NCBI RefSeq assembly: GCF_000383095.1
Contig: NZ_AORL01000009.1
Location: forward strand, 1-64,000
Length of the DNA: 64,000 nt
Direction of reading: 5' to 3'
Origin: Sphingomonas sp. PR090111-T3T-6A
Lineage (GTDB): Bacteria > Pseudomonadota > Alphaproteobacteria > Sphingomonadales > Sphingomonadaceae
The stretch's first letter is position 1. Every line of letters starts with the position of its first letter. The notes below the pieces were generated by a model that was not told the DNA's origin, did no database searches, and worked only from the letters and a program-made list of their open reading frames with translations. Both the position numbers and the translations under genes were made by a program. Below are positions 24,309-33,947 of the stretch, one piece after another.

Positions 24309-25631
24309 TCACAGCGCTTTGGATCGATGTCCGCTAGCCGCCAGCAATCGGCGCCTCTCGGCGAGGGAGACCCCACCTCCAGAAAGTGACGAACTGGCAG
24401 GGCGCCGCTTCGACTCCTCGGGTCCGGACGAACTGGCGGCTGCGGTGTCCGCCTTGAGCGCGTCCAGATGATCCGACCACCATTGCGCCATTCTGACGCG
24501 CTCATCCCAGTGAGCACCCCGGTGATAAGCCGCACGAACGGCATTTTTCTCTCCATGGGCCAGTGATCGCTCGATCGCGTCGGGGTGCCAGAGACCACTC
24601 TCGTTCAACAGCGTGGTCGCGAGCGCCCGAAATCCGTGCGGCGTCATCTCCTCCTTAGAGAAACCGATGCGCCGAAGCGCGACATTCATCACAATGTCGG
24701 AAATGCATTGCCTGTTTGATCGAACGGAAGGGAAGAGGAAGTGGTCGCTGCGCCGGATTGACCAGAGAAAGCGCAGGATCTCAAGCGACTGACGCGATAG
24801 CGGCACGGTGTGCGGCAGCTTCATCTTCATCCGGGGACCGGGGATGCGCCAGACGGCATTGTCCCAGTCGATCTCCTGCCACTCGGCCTTTCGAAGCTCG
24901 CCGGGACGAACATAGACGTGCGGCGCAAGCTTCAGCGCGATCGTCGTTTCCGGCTGCCCCGTGCAACGGTCGATCGCCCGTAGCAGCTCGCCCACCTTGG
25001 CCGGATCTGTGATCGCCGAGAGATGCCGCACCTTTGGCGTGAGCAAAGCTCCTCGCAAAGTGTCTGCGGGATTGGTGGTTGTGCGCGCCGTCACGACTGC
25101 ATAGCGACAGACGCGCGAAGCGAATGACCGCACCCGCCCGGCCGTTTCGCGGTGCCCCCTCGCCTCGATGCGGCGAAGGGCCTCGAGCAACTGCATGGGG
25201 TGAAGTTCGTCAATCTGAATGCTGCCGATATCGCGATCGACGAGATCGAGAAACCAGCGCAGCTTCTTGAGAGTCAGCGGACTGCGGTCTTCCGCTTCCA
25301 TCTTCTCGATATATTCGCGGGCGACCTCGCGGAACGTCGAGCCGGCCCGCCGCCTTTCATCGAGCCGCTTTCGCGCCTTTTCGCTGGCCGGATCACGTCC
25401 AACGGCGAGCATAGCTCTCGCGCTGTCGCGCCGCTCGCGTGCCTCTTCGAGGGAGATGAGAGGATATTCGCCAAGGGAGATTTTCCGCGGACGCCCGGCA
25501 TGCCGGTAGCGCATCTTCCAGAGCTTCGCGCCGGTCGGGCGAACCTCGAGATAGAGCCCTGCGCCATCGCACAGCAGGAAGGGCCGGTTTTCTGGGATCA
25601 CATCGCGTACGTCGTCTGACGACAAGGGCAT
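24309..25631 (-). CDS. P4-type tyrosine recombinase (island integrase)
   Basis: This 440-aa integrase should insert and excise the island at the neighbouring tRNA-Thr. It has the N-terminal arm-binding DUF4102 domain (about 10-95: LCDGAGLYLEVRPTGAKLW, ISLGEYPLISLEEAR), a SAM-like core-binding domain and the catalytic domain. The catalytic domain shows R242 (RPGELRKAEW), K271, H332/R335 (PHGFRALATT), H359 (RSLAHG) and nucleophile Y369. All catalytic residues are present, so it looks functional. Its start is about 180 bases from the CCA end of the tRNA gene. Confidence 0.93.
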   Translation of the reverse strand: MPLSSDDVRDVIPENRPFLLCDGAGLYLEVRPTGAKLWKMRYRHAGRPRKISLGEYPLISLEEARERRDSARAMLAVGRDPASEKARKRLDERRRAGSTFREVAREYIEKMEAEDRSPLTLKKLRWFLDLVDRDIGSIQIDELHPMQLLEALRRIEARGHRETAGRVRSFASRVCRYAVVTARTTTNPADTLRGALLTPKVRHLSAITDPAKVGELLRAIDRCTGQPETTIALKLAPHVYVRPGELRKAEWQEIDWDNAVWRIPGPRMKMKLPHTVPLSRQSLEILRFLWSIRRSDHFLFPSVRSNRQCISDIVMNVALRRIGFSKEEMTPHGFRALATTLLNESGLWHPDAIERSLAHGEKNAVRAAYHRGAHWDERVRMAQWWSDHLDALKADTAAASSSGPEESKRRPASSSLSGGGVSLAERRRLLAASGHRSKAL

Positions 25632-25814
25632 GATGGCCTCCTTCGAGTGGGGCTGGAAAGCCCCTCGGACGGATCATCCCGAGGTACACTTTTTGAACCG
25701 GACGGGTTCAAATCTACACGGATCGCCCCGGATGACCGACAAGCCAAAGATGCCCGAATTTTCGGGACTTTTGACCATGCACGATAGCGCACGTCGTACC
25801 ATATGGGTGTGTAG
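25632..25814. promoter_or_regulatory. Integrase upstream / attachment-site arm region
   Basis: This is the spacer between the integrase start and the tRNA-Thr 3' end. It must contain the integrase promoter and probably the arm-type binding sites. It carries an inverted repeat TTGAACC (25693-25699) / GGTTCAA (25705-25711). The core crossover site should lie in the tRNA 3' part from 25815 onward. Confidence 0.5.
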
Positions 25815-25890
25815 TGGTGCCGCCTACAGGACTCGAACCTGTGACCCCCGCATTACGAATGCGATGCTCTACCAGCTGAGCTAAGGCGGC
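25815..25890 (-). tRNA. tRNA-Thr (anticodon CGT)
   Basis: This 76-base cloverleaf on the minus strand has acceptor arms GCCGCCT/AGGCGGC, a D arm (AGCTCAGCTGGTAGAGC), an anticodon loop TTCGTAA giving anticodon CGT (codon ACG, Thr), a TPsiC arm (GGTTCGAGTCC) and an encoded CCA. Its 3' end faces the integrase, as expected for an island attachment site, and the gene stays intact. Confidence 0.95.
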
Positions 25891-26033
25891 TCGCCGGTGC
25901 CGGGGCCTCTAGCAGCGAGTTTTGCAGAGCACAAGACACCTCGTCGCAGCTTTACCCTATTTCAACCATGACAGGGGATGGTCATAGTCTGGCCCGCGCA
26001 ACAGGTGTCGCGCGGTGGTGTGGAGTGCGCTGG

Positions 26034-27323
26034 ATGGACGAGCTGCGAGCGGTCGGGCCAGACCCCGATCGTGAGGATCATGAAGCCGACATCGAGCCCG
26101 AGCGTCCGCCCCTGATCGGCGGCGACGAACGTCGCATGCATGTGCGCGCCTATAATTTCTGGGTCTCGCTGCTGCGCGGGCGCACCTATCCGTCGATCCA
26201 GGATCTCGATCCGCGGGACGCGGGCGATTTCGGCCCGCATTCGGTGCTGCTCGATTTCAGCGGCGGCGCGGAAAATCCCGCCATCGCCTATCTCGGCGAC
26301 GCGCTGCGCCTCGAATGCGGGGTGACGGATGAAATTCGCTCGATCGAGGATGTGCCGAGCCGTTCGCTCCTGAGCCGCCTCACCGATCATTATCTCCAGA
26401 TCCTCGCCAACCGCGCGCCGATCGGCTTCGAGGCCGAGTTCGTCAGCCAGCGGGGACATAATACGCTCTATCGCGGCATTCTGATGCCCTTCTCGGCGGA
26501 CGACGAGACGATCGACCATGTCTACGGCGTCATCAACTGGAAGGAGCTGGCCGAAGCCGATGTCGCCGCCGAGCTGGTGCTCGAAGTGGGGCAGGCGCTC
26601 GGCCCCGTCGATGTGCCGCTCTGGGCGGACGGTCCGGGCAGCGGGCTCGACGATTCATCCTTGCTGCTGGCGCTCGGGGGCCAGGAAGAGGCAGGGGATT
26701 CGGGTGAACCCGACATCGTCATGCCCGGCCACAATGCCGCGCTGGCGGACCACCTTGCCGCTGCACGCGAACATGCCGAGCGTGCGCAGGGCGCCCGGCT
26801 GTCGAGCCGCGCCGCGCTCTATCGCGCGCTGGGCCTCGCCTACGACTTCGCGCTGCTCTCCGAGGTGCGGCCGGACGAATATACCGAGCTGCTGGACGAT
26901 TCGGGCATCAAGGCGCAGGCCCGTGCGCCGATGACGGCGGTCATCAAGCTCATCTTCGGCATGGGCGTCGACAAGGCGCGCGCGACCGAGTTCGCCGCCG
27001 CCCTCTCCCATGCCCGCCGCATCGGCCTCGGCGCAGGGACGCTCGCCAGCCATATCGACATGCAGCCGGGCGGCCTCAAGGCGATGGTCGCGGCCGAGCG
27101 CGCCGCGCGCAAGCCCGCCTCCGCGCCGCCCAGCCATGCCGAGATCGCCCGTGCCGCGCTGCGCAAGGTGGAGCCGCAGGCGATGCTCGATCTGCCGTCC
27201 GATCCGGGCGAGTTCGTGTTGCTGCTCGCGCGCCGGGAGGAGAATGGCCGCCTCGCCGTCATCGCGCCCGTGCCCGAGGAAGCGACTCTGGTCGATCGCG
27301 CGATCCGCAAGATCACGCGCTGA
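26034..27323 (+). CDS. PAS-like domain protein of unknown function
   Basis: A 429-aa protein from ATG 26034. This start was preferred over an earlier in-frame start at 25968 because GGAG precedes it and the protein-like sequence begins there. Residues ~35-160 (YNFWVSLLRGRTYPSIQDLD, RLTDHYLQILANRAPIGFEAEF, HVYGVINWKE) match the PAS_5-type domain common in alphaproteobacteria. The C-terminal half is helical and Ala-rich, without recognised domains. It is the first chromosomal gene beyond the island. A sensory or regulatory role is possible but not shown. Confidence 0.7.
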   Translation: MDELRAVGPDPDREDHEADIEPERPPLIGGDERRMHVRAYNFWVSLLRGRTYPSIQDLDPRDAGDFGPHSVLLDFSGGAENPAIAYLGDALRLECGVTDEIRSIEDVPSRSLLSRLTDHYLQILANRAPIGFEAEFVSQRGHNTLYRGILMPFSADDETIDHVYGVINWKELAEADVAAELVLEVGQALGPVDVPLWADGPGSGLDDSSLLLALGGQEEAGDSGEPDIVMPGHNAALADHLAAAREHAERAQGARLSSRAALYRALGLAYDFALLSEVRPDEYTELLDDSGIKAQARAPMTAVIKLIFGMGVDKARATEFAAALSHARRIGLGAGTLASHIDMQPGGLKAMVAAERAARKPASAPPSHAEIARAALRKVEPQAMLDLPSDPGEFVLLLARREENGRLAVIAPVPEEATLVDRAIRKITR

Positions 27324-27482
27324 CAGCGACAGCCAAACGCAACAATGATCCGCTAGACGAGCCCTTGCCGGGGGCGGCGTTGCTCAATGCCATGCGGGGT
27401 TGAGAAGCGCCGCTGACGGGCGCATAGCGGCCCCGAAACCAGCCCCGATCAACGGGCATACCGCGCAAGGAGCGGAGCGAAA

Positions 27483-30400
27483 ATGACGGCATCTGTGGCG
27501 AGCGAAACGGCTTCCGGCAAACAGGCGGAGGACGCGAACGCGTTCGCCGCGGAGATTGCCGCGATCCTGACGGCGGACGCACTTCCCGGCGAAACCGACG
27601 GCTTCAGCGAAGAGGATAGCAAGGCCGCCGCGGCCTTCGTCGCGCAGACGGCGTCCCGGCGTGCGCCCGGCCAGCCCAGCGTCGCGCTGGAATCGACCGG
27701 CAGCGAAGGCGGCCGTCGTCTGATGCGGCTGGTGATCGTCAATGACGACATGCCCTTCCTGGTCGACTCGGTGGCCGCCGCGGTGGCCGCGCGGGGCCTC
27801 GCCGTCCATCGCCTGCTCCATCCGATCGTGGCGGTGCGCCGCGACGCCGAGGGGCGCCTGACCGGCCTGCTCCCCGCCCGCACCGAGGGCGAGCGCCGCG
27901 AGTCCATCATCTATCTCGAGATCGAGCGCGCCGACGCCAAGGATCGCCGTGCCATCGTCGACGAGCTGGAGGACGTGCTCTCGCATGTCCGCGCCGCGGT
28001 CGAGGACTGGCCGATGCTCCAGCACGCCCTGCGCGAGGGCGCCGGCCACCTGCCTGACGGCGAGGGCGCGGCGCTGCTGCGCTGGTTCCTCGACGGCAAC
28101 ATGACGCTGCTCGGCTATCGCCGCGAGGCGGCGGACGGCACGCTGACCGACGCCATCGGCATTCCGCGTTCGGATGCCACCGCCGTGTGGGGCGATGCCG
28201 CCCGCGCCGCCGCGATCGCCTGGTTCGAGGCAGGCAACGAGGCGCCGCTGCTGCTCAAGGCCGATCGTGTCGCGACGGTCCACCGCCGCCTGCCGCTCGA
28301 CATGGTGGTGCTGCCGCACCGCGACGGCCCGCGCGTCACCGGCCTCGAAATCCACCTCGGCCTGTGGACGTCGAACGCGCTCGCCACCCGGCCCGATCGC
28401 GTGCCGCTGCTGCGCCGCCGCCTTTCCGATCTGGAGGAGGAGCTGGGCTTCGATCCGGCCAGCCATGCCGGCAAGGCGCTGCGCCACGCGCTCTACGAGC
28501 TGCCGCACGATCTCATCATCGCCTTCCCGCCGCGCGCGCTGAAGCAGGTGGCGCTCACCGCCATGTCGCTCGCCGACCGGCCGCGTCCGAAGCTGATCCT
28601 GATCGACGACGTGCTGCGCCGTCACCTCTTCGCCTTCGTCTGGCTGCCGCGCGAGGAGCTGACCACCAGCCGTCGCGAGGCGCTGGGCCGGATGATCGCG
28701 GAGGCCGCCTCGGGCCGTCTCGTCAACTGGGCGATCGACCTCGGCGACGGCGACATGGCGCTGCTGCGCTACACCGTCGCGCTGCCCGCCAGCGCCACCT
28801 TGCCCGATGCCGAACCGCTGGATCGCCGTCTGGAGCAGATGGTGCGCGGCTGGGCGCCCGCCGTCGAGGGCGCGCTGACCGAACGTGTCGGCGCCAGCCG
28901 CGCCGCCCGTCTCGCGCTCGGCTATGCAGGCGCCTTCCCCGCCGGCTATCGCGGCCGCTCGGACGCCGCCGAGGCCGCTGACGACATCATCCGCCTCTCC
29001 GCGCTCGGCAGCGATGCGGATCGCGCCGCCCGCCTCTTCGCCCGCGCCGGCGAGGAGCAGGGCCGCCTGCACCTCAAAATCTACCGCACGGGCGGGCTGG
29101 TGCCGCTGTCCGACGTGGTGCCGGTGCTGGAGAATTTCGGCTTCGTCGTGCTGGAGGAGATGCCGACCGCGCTCGACGGCGGCAAGCTCGGCCATATCCA
29201 TGAATTCCTGCTCCAGGCGCCCGAAGGCTCCGCTGACACGCTGATGGCCCGCGCAGACGTCGCCGAGCAGGCGATCGCGCAGGTGCTCGAAGGCCGCGCC
29301 GAGAATGACGGCTTCAACAAGCTGCTCGTCGGCATCGGGCTCGAACCGCGCGCCGTCGTGCTGCTGCGCGCCTGGTTCCGCTATCTGCGGCAGACCGGCC
29401 TCAACTACGGCCTCGTCACCGTCGCCGACGCGATGGCCCGCGCGCCGCAGGTGACGCGCGGCTTCGTCGAGCTGTTCGACGCCCGCCACGATCCCAAGCA
29501 CGCGTCTGAGAAGAAGGCCAAGGAAGCGCTCGCCGCGATCGACGAAGGCCTCGTCGCCGTCGCCGCGATCGACGATGACCGCATCCTGCGCCGGATGCGC
29601 GGCCTGATCGAATCGATCCTGCGCACCAACGCCTTCGCGCCGGCATCCGAGGAAGCGCTCGCCTTCAAGCTCGACAGCGCGACCGTGCCGGACCTCCCCG
29701 CCCCGCGTCCGTGGCGCGAGATCTGGGTCTATTCGCCGCGTGTCGAGGGCATCCATCTGCGCGGCGGCCCGATCGCGCGCGGCGGCTTGCGCTGGTCCGA
29801 TCGGCGTGACGACTTCCGCACCGAGATCCTCGGCCTGATGAAGGCGCAGGTGGTGAAGAACGCCGTCATCGTGCCGACCGGCGCCAAGGGCGGCTTCTAT
29901 CCCAAGCAGCTCCCCTCGCCCGCCGACCGCAAGGCGTGGCTGGCCGAGGGCACGGAGAGCTACCGCATCTTCATCCGCTCGCTGCTGTCGGTCACCGACA
30001 ACATCGTCGCGGACGCGGTGGTACACCCCGAGCATGTCCGCATCCGTGACGGGCAGGACCCCTATTTCGTCGTCGCCGCCGACAAGGGCACGGCCACCTT
30101 CTCCGACATCGCCAACGCGATCGCCGTCGAGCATGGCTTCTGGCTGGGCGATGCCTTCGCCTCCGGTGGCAGCCACGGCTACGACCACAAGGCGATGGGC
30201 ATCACCGCGCGCGGCGCGTGGGTGTCGGTCACCCGCCACTTCGCCGAGATGGGCGTGGACGTGCAGTCCGACCCGATCGTGACGGCAGGCTGCGGCGACA
30301 TGTCGGGCGACGTGTTCGGCAACGGCATGTTGCTGTCGAAGACGATCAAGCTGGTCGCCGCCTTCGATCACCGCCACATCTTCCTCGATCCCAACCCGGA

Positions 30401-32174
30401 CCTCGCGAAGAGCTGGGACGAGCGGGCGCGCCTGTTCGCCCTGCCGGCATCGAGCTGGGCCGACTATAACGAGAAGCTGATCTCGGCTGGCGGCGGCGTC
30501 TTCCCGCGCAGCCAGAAGGCGATCCCCGTCTCCGCCGAGGCGGCGGCCGCGCTCGGCATCGAGCCCGGCACCTATGATCCCACCACGCTGATCCAGTCGA
30601 TCCTCAAGTCGCCTGTGGACCTGCTGTGGTTCGGCGGCATCGGCACCTACATCAAGGCCTCGACCCAGAGCCACACCGACGCGGGCGATCCGGCCAACGA
30701 CGCCAACCGCGTCGACGCCAACCAGCTCCGCTGCAAGGTGATCGGCGAGGGCGCGAACCTGTCCACCACGCAGGCGGGCCGCATCGAGTTCGGCTTGCAG
30801 GGTGGCCGCTCGAACACCGACTTCATCGACAATTCGGCGGGCGTCGACTGCTCGGACAACGAGGTCAACATCAAGATCGCGCTCAACGCCGAGATGGCGG
30901 AGGGCCGGCTCTCCTTCGAGGATCGCAACGCCTTCCTCGCCAGCATGACCGACGACGTGGCGGCGATCGTGCTGGAGGACAACCGCCTCCAGACGCTGTC
31001 GCTCTCGTCCGCCGAGCGTGGCGGACCGGCGGCGCTGCCGGGTCAGGTCGGCGTGATCGTGGATCTCGAATCCACCGGCCGTCTCGATCGCAAGGTCGAG
31101 GGGCTGAAGGGCAACGACGAACTGAGCCGCCGCGCGCAGGACGGCCACGGCCTCACCCGCCCCGAGCTGGCCGTGATCCTGAGCCACGCCAAGCTGACGC
31201 TCCAGGCCGCGATCGAAGCCTCGCCGATCATCGGCGATCCGACGCTCTCGCCGATCCTGCACAAGGCCTTCCCGGTGCCGATGCAGGCCCGCTTCGGCGA
31301 CGCGATCGACCGCCACCGCCTGCGCGGCGAGATCATCGCCACCAAGGTCGCCAACGGCGTGGTCAACCGCCTCGGCCTCGTCGCGCCCTTCGAGCTGTCG
31401 GAGGAGGAAGGCGTTGGCCTCGCGCGCGTCGCCGGTGCCTATCTCGCCTGCGACACGATCTTCGGCCTGACCCAGCTCTTCGCCGACATCGAGGCCGAGC
31501 CCATGCCCGAAACGGGCCGCCTCGAGCTGCTCGACGTCGCGGCGCGGATGATCCGCCTGCACATCGCGGACCTGCTGCGCGTCGCCAACCCGTCGACCCT
31601 GCCCGGCGAGATGGCCGCCGCGCTCGCGCCCGGCGTGGCCCGGCTCGACAAGGAGGTCGACAGGCTGGTCAAGGCCGAGGTGCGCGGCGCCACGGCCCAG
31701 ATCAACAACCGCCTGCTGGAGACCGGCGCGAGCCCCGCGCTGGCGATGCGCGTCGCCCGCCTCTACGAGCTGGACGGCGCGATCGCGACCGCCTCGCTCG
31801 CCGCACGCCAGGGCTGGAGCGAGATCGACGTGGTGGCCGCCTATGTCCGCCTCGGCGAGGCGCTCGGGCTCGACTGGGCGAAGGCCGCGGCCCAGCGCGC
31901 CGCGCCGACCGATCCGTGGGAGCGCCTGCTCACCGCCGGCCTCGCGCGTGATTTCGAGCAGCTCCGCCTCGATTTCCTCGCCCGTGCGGGGAAGGCCGGT
32001 CCGGTGGCGCTGGTCGACCAGTGGCTGGCGCAGCATCAGGCACGGGTGGAACGCTTCGCCCGCCTCGTGCAGCGCGCCCGCACCGCCGCGAGCGTGACGC
32101 CTGCGATGCTGGCGCAGGTGGCGGCGCAGGCCCGCATCCTCCTCGCCCGTCACGCCGAGACGAGCGCGGAGTAA
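27483..32174 (+). CDS. NAD-specific glutamate dehydrogenase, large (180-kDa class)
   Basis: This 1563-aa enzyme deaminates glutamate to 2-oxoglutarate using NAD, linking amino-acid breakdown to the TCA cycle. Length and architecture match the 180-kDa GDH class: long N-terminal ACT-like regulatory segments, then the catalytic core near residues 760-810 (GGPIARGGLRWSDRRDDFR, LMKAQVVKNAVIVPTGAKGG), then a Rossmann NAD-binding part (IVTAGCGDMSGDVFGNG). In the alphaproteobacterium Caulobacter this enzyme (GdhZ) also affects cell division. The ATG follows AAGGAGCG. The gene ends at a strong terminator. Confidence 0.95.
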   Translation: MTASVASETASGKQAEDANAFAAEIAAILTADALPGETDGFSEEDSKAAAAFVAQTASRRAPGQPSVALESTGSEGGRRLMRLVIVNDDMPFLVDSVAAAVAARGLAVHRLLHPIVAVRRDAEGRLTGLLPARTEGERRESIIYLEIERADAKDRRAIVDELEDVLSHVRAAVEDWPMLQHALREGAGHLPDGEGAALLRWFLDGNMTLLGYRREAADGTLTDAIGIPRSDATAVWGDAARAAAIAWFEAGNEAPLLLKADRVATVHRRLPLDMVVLPHRDGPRVTGLEIHLGLWTSNALATRPDRVPLLRRRLSDLEEELGFDPASHAGKALRHALYELPHDLIIAFPPRALKQVALTAMSLADRPRPKLILIDDVLRRHLFAFVWLPREELTTSRREALGRMIAEAASGRLVNWAIDLGDGDMALLRYTVALPASATLPDAEPLDRRLEQMVRGWAPAVEGALTERVGASRAARLALGYAGAFPAGYRGRSDAAEAADDIIRLSALGSDADRAARLFARAGEEQGRLHLKIYRTGGLVPLSDVVPVLENFGFVVLEEMPTALDGGKLGHIHEFLLQAPEGSADTLMARADVAEQAIAQVLEGRAENDGFNKLLVGIGLEPRAVVLLRAWFRYLRQTGLNYGLVTVADAMARAPQVTRGFVELFDARHDPKHASEKKAKEALAAIDEGLVAVAAIDDDRILRRMRGLIESILRTNAFAPASEEALAFKLDSATVPDLPAPRPWREIWVYSPRVEGIHLRGGPIARGGLRWSDRRDDFRTEILGLMKAQVVKNAVIVPTGAKGGFYPKQLPSPADRKAWLAEGTESYRIFIRSLLSVTDNIVADAVVHPEHVRIRDGQDPYFVVAADKGTATFSDIANAIAVEHGFWLGDAFASGGSHGYDHKAMGITARGAWVSVTRHFAEMGVDVQSDPIVTAGCGDMSGDVFGNGMLLSKTIKLVAAFDHRHIFLDPNPDLAKSWDERARLFALPASSWADYNEKLISAGGGVFPRSQKAIPVSAEAAAALGIEPGTYDPTTLIQSILKSPVDLLWFGGIGTYIKASTQSHTDAGDPANDANRVDANQLRCKVIGEGANLSTTQAGRIEFGLQGGRSNTDFIDNSAGVDCSDNEVNIKIALNAEMAEGRLSFEDRNAFLASMTDDVAAIVLEDNRLQTLSLSSAERGGPAALPGQVGVIVDLESTGRLDRKVEGLKGNDELSRRAQDGHGLTRPELAVILSHAKLTLQAAIEASPIIGDPTLSPILHKAFPVPMQARFGDAIDRHRLRGEIIATKVANGVVNRLGLVAPFELSEEEGVGLARVAGAYLACDTIFGLTQLFADIEAEPMPETGRLELLDVAARMIRLHIADLLRVANPSTLPGEMAAALAPGVARLDKEVDRLVKAEVRGATAQINNRLLETGASPALAMRVARLYELDGAIATASLAARQGWSEIDVVAAYVRLGEALGLDWAKAAAQRAAPTDPWERLLTAGLARDFEQLRLDFLARAGKAGPVALVDQWLAQHQARVERFARLVQRARTAASVTPAMLAQVAAQARILLARHAETSAE

Positions 32175-32183
32175 GGCACAGGA

Positions 32184-32216
32184 CAAGCCCCTGCCTTCGA
32201 TGGAGGCAGGGGCTTG
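32184..32216 (+). terminator. Strong hairpin after glutamate dehydrogenase
   Basis: CAAGCCCCTGCCT pairs perfectly with AGGCAGGGGCTTG over a 7-base loop, ten bases after the stop. It lies between converging genes and may serve both. Confidence 0.8.
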
Positions 32217-32264
32217 CTCCATCGCGGACAGCGCCGCGCTGTCAGCAACAGCCTTCGAAGCAGC

Positions 32265-32894
32265 CTAGAAGCGGGCGGCCAGGGCCATTCCGCCGCCTTG
32301 GGAATCCGCCCAGGGCAGCAAGCGCACGCCGCTGTCATGCCGGCGCGTCAGTAGAAAGCCACTGCCCGTTCCGATAGCCGCGCCGGCGACCGCATCATAC
32401 CAGTGGTGCTTCCGCGCCTCGACGCGCGCCGTCGCCACGAAGCTCGCGACGGCAAAGGCCGGAAGCCCCGCCCGCCAGCCATACCGGTTCTCCAGCGTCG
32501 CGGCGGCGGCAAAGGCCTCCGCGCTATGGCCTGACGGAAAGCTCTTCCGATCGCTATGATCCGGCCGCTCTTCGGGAAAGGCCTCCTTGAGCGCCCATGC
32601 GGCGCCACCGGCGACCACGATGCTCGCTCCGGCCTCGATATCGCCATGCCAATCGCCCTGCACCGCAGGAACAGCCAGTGCCGCAGAGATCAGCACGTCG
32701 CGGCCAATATCGCTGGCATCGGCCCAGCCATGGGGGCTGGCGTGGACCGGCGCGGCGGCCAGCATCGCGATCGAGACGGAGATCGCGGCACAGCGGCGGA
32801 AGCGCAATACCGGCAGCCCGGCGCGGCCCGCCGCCTTATCGGCCAATATCCATCGCATCTGGGCGGGCTTCGGCATCCGCCTCTCCCGTATCAT
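32265..32894 (-). CDS. PAP2-family phosphatase
   Basis: This 209-aa protein carries all three PAP2 motifs: K103-x6-R110-P111 (KEAFPEERPD), PSGH (120-123) and R157-x5-H163-x3-D167. The hydrophobic segment at about residues 36-52 (AAISVSIAMLAAAPVHA) looks like a signal peptide, placing the enzyme in the periplasm. It probably removes phosphate from lipid or small-molecule substrates. Starts at internal ATGs (near residues 7 and 13) are also possible. It is monocistronic and converges on the glutamate dehydrogenase. Confidence 0.85.
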   Translation of the reverse strand: MIRERRMPKPAQMRWILADKAAGRAGLPVLRFRRCAAISVSIAMLAAAPVHASPHGWADASDIGRDVLISAALAVPAVQGDWHGDIEAGASIVVAGGAAWALKEAFPEERPDHSDRKSFPSGHSAEAFAAAATLENRYGWRAGLPAFAVASFVATARVEARKHHWYDAVAGAAIGTGSGFLLTRRHDSGVRLLPWADSQGGGMALAARF

Positions 32895-32951
32895 CCGGCG
32901 CGCAAGCGTCTCCCGGATCGAAGACGGCGCAGCTCGCCCATATCCGCAGTT

Positions 32952-33194
32952 CTAGTTTCTTTCTCGCGCCCGCTCGAACAGCCACACGCGGATCGCGCTG
33001 GCGAGATTGGCGGGTTCATCCGCCTCGATGCGCTCGGCATCGATGCGCGCCACCAGCGCGGACAGGGGGAGCGAAAGCTCAGCCGCCTCCTCCCCCAGGG
33101 CCTCCCAGAAGATCGGTTCGAGGCTGATCGAGGTCGAGTGGCCGGCGATCGCGACCGAGCGCTTGATCGGACCGGCCACCCGAGCCCGCCTCAA
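32952..33194 (-). CDS. Ribbon-helix-helix domain protein (RHH_4 type)
   Basis: This 80-aa protein matches the small alphaproteobacterial RHH_4 family: RSVAIAGHSTSISLEPIFWEAL, SALVARIDAER, then NLASAIRVWLFER. These are likely DNA-binding regulators of unknown target. The start overlaps the end of the phaB-like gene by four bases, so the two are coupled. This suggests a link with polyhydroxyalkanoate metabolism, but that is inference. Confidence 0.78.
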   Translation of the reverse strand: MRRARVAGPIKRSVAIAGHSTSISLEPIFWEALGEEAAELSLPLSALVARIDAERIEADEPANLASAIRVWLFERARERN

Positions 33195-33913
33195 TACATG
33201 TGCTGGCCGCCGTTGATCGACAGCGTCGAGCCGGTGATGAAGCCGCCATCCTCCGCCACGAGGAAGGCGACGCCGCGCGCGATCTCGGAGGCGTGACCGA
33301 GCCGGCCGACCGGGATCTTGGCGACGATCTTCTCCAGCACGTCCTCCGGCACGGCGGCGACCATGTCGGTGTCGATATAGCCCGGCGCGATCGCGTTAAC
33401 CGTCACGCCAAACTTGGCGCCCTCCTGCGCCAGCGCCTTGGTGAAGCCGTGGATGCCGGACTTGGCGGCGGCATAGTTGACCTGGCCGTACTGGCCCGCC
33501 TGCCCGTTGATCGAGCCGATGTTGACGATCCGGCCCCAGCCGCGCTGGCGCATCCCCGGGAAGGTCGCCTTCGCCATGTTGAAGCAACCGCCGAGATTGG
33601 TGTCGATCACCGCCTTCCACTGCTCATAGCTCTGCTTGAGAATGGTGCTGTCGCGCGTGATGCCGGCATTGTTGACAATGATGTCCACGGGCCCGAGATC
33701 GGCCTCCACCTTCTCGACGCCCGCATGGCAGGCATCGAAATCCGACACGTCCCACTTATAGGCCGGGATGCCCGTCTTCTCGGTGAAGGCCTGCGCCTTG
33801 GCGTCGTCGCCCGCATAGTTCGCGGCGACTTTCACGCCCATGTCGCGCAGCGCAACGCTGATCGCCTCGCCGATCCCACGGGTCCCGCCGGTCACGATTG
33901 CTACGCGGTTCAT
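33191..33913 (-). CDS. phaB: Acetoacetyl-CoA reductase
   Basis: This 240-aa short-chain dehydrogenase reduces acetoacetyl-CoA to 3-hydroxybutyryl-CoA with NADPH for polyhydroxybutyrate synthesis. It has the dinucleotide motif TGGTRGIG (8-15), NNAGITRD, the catalytic Ser in NIGSINGQAGQYGQ and YAAAKSG with Tyr-x3-Lys. The GITRD and INGQAGQYGQ segments separate PhaB from the related FabG. It has normal length and is first in a two-gene unit with the RHH protein. The synthase gene is not in the window. Confidence 0.92.
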   Translation of the reverse strand: MNRVAIVTGGTRGIGEAISVALRDMGVKVAANYAGDDAKAQAFTEKTGIPAYKWDVSDFDACHAGVEKVEADLGPVDIIVNNAGITRDSTILKQSYEQWKAVIDTNLGGCFNMAKATFPGMRQRGWGRIVNIGSINGQAGQYGQVNYAAAKSGIHGFTKALAQEGAKFGVTVNAIAPGYIDTDMVAAVPEDVLEKIVAKIPVGRLGHASEIARGVAFLVAEDGGFITGSTLSINGGQHMY

Positions 33914-33947
33914 TTGCCTCTCCCCACATTCTCAGGATGTCGAAAGC

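Noticed and set aside
25693-25711. TTGAACC/GGTTCAA palindrome resembling a tRNA T-loop
   Set aside because: The sequence around it does not match the tRNA-Thr acceptor end, so it is not a second attachment core. It is kept only as a possible integrase arm or operator.
27384-32222. A 1612-codon open frame on the minus strand
   Set aside because: It lies fully antisense to the NAD-glutamate dehydrogenase. Its His/Arg/Asp/Gly-rich composition is the expected mirror of a high-GC coding frame.
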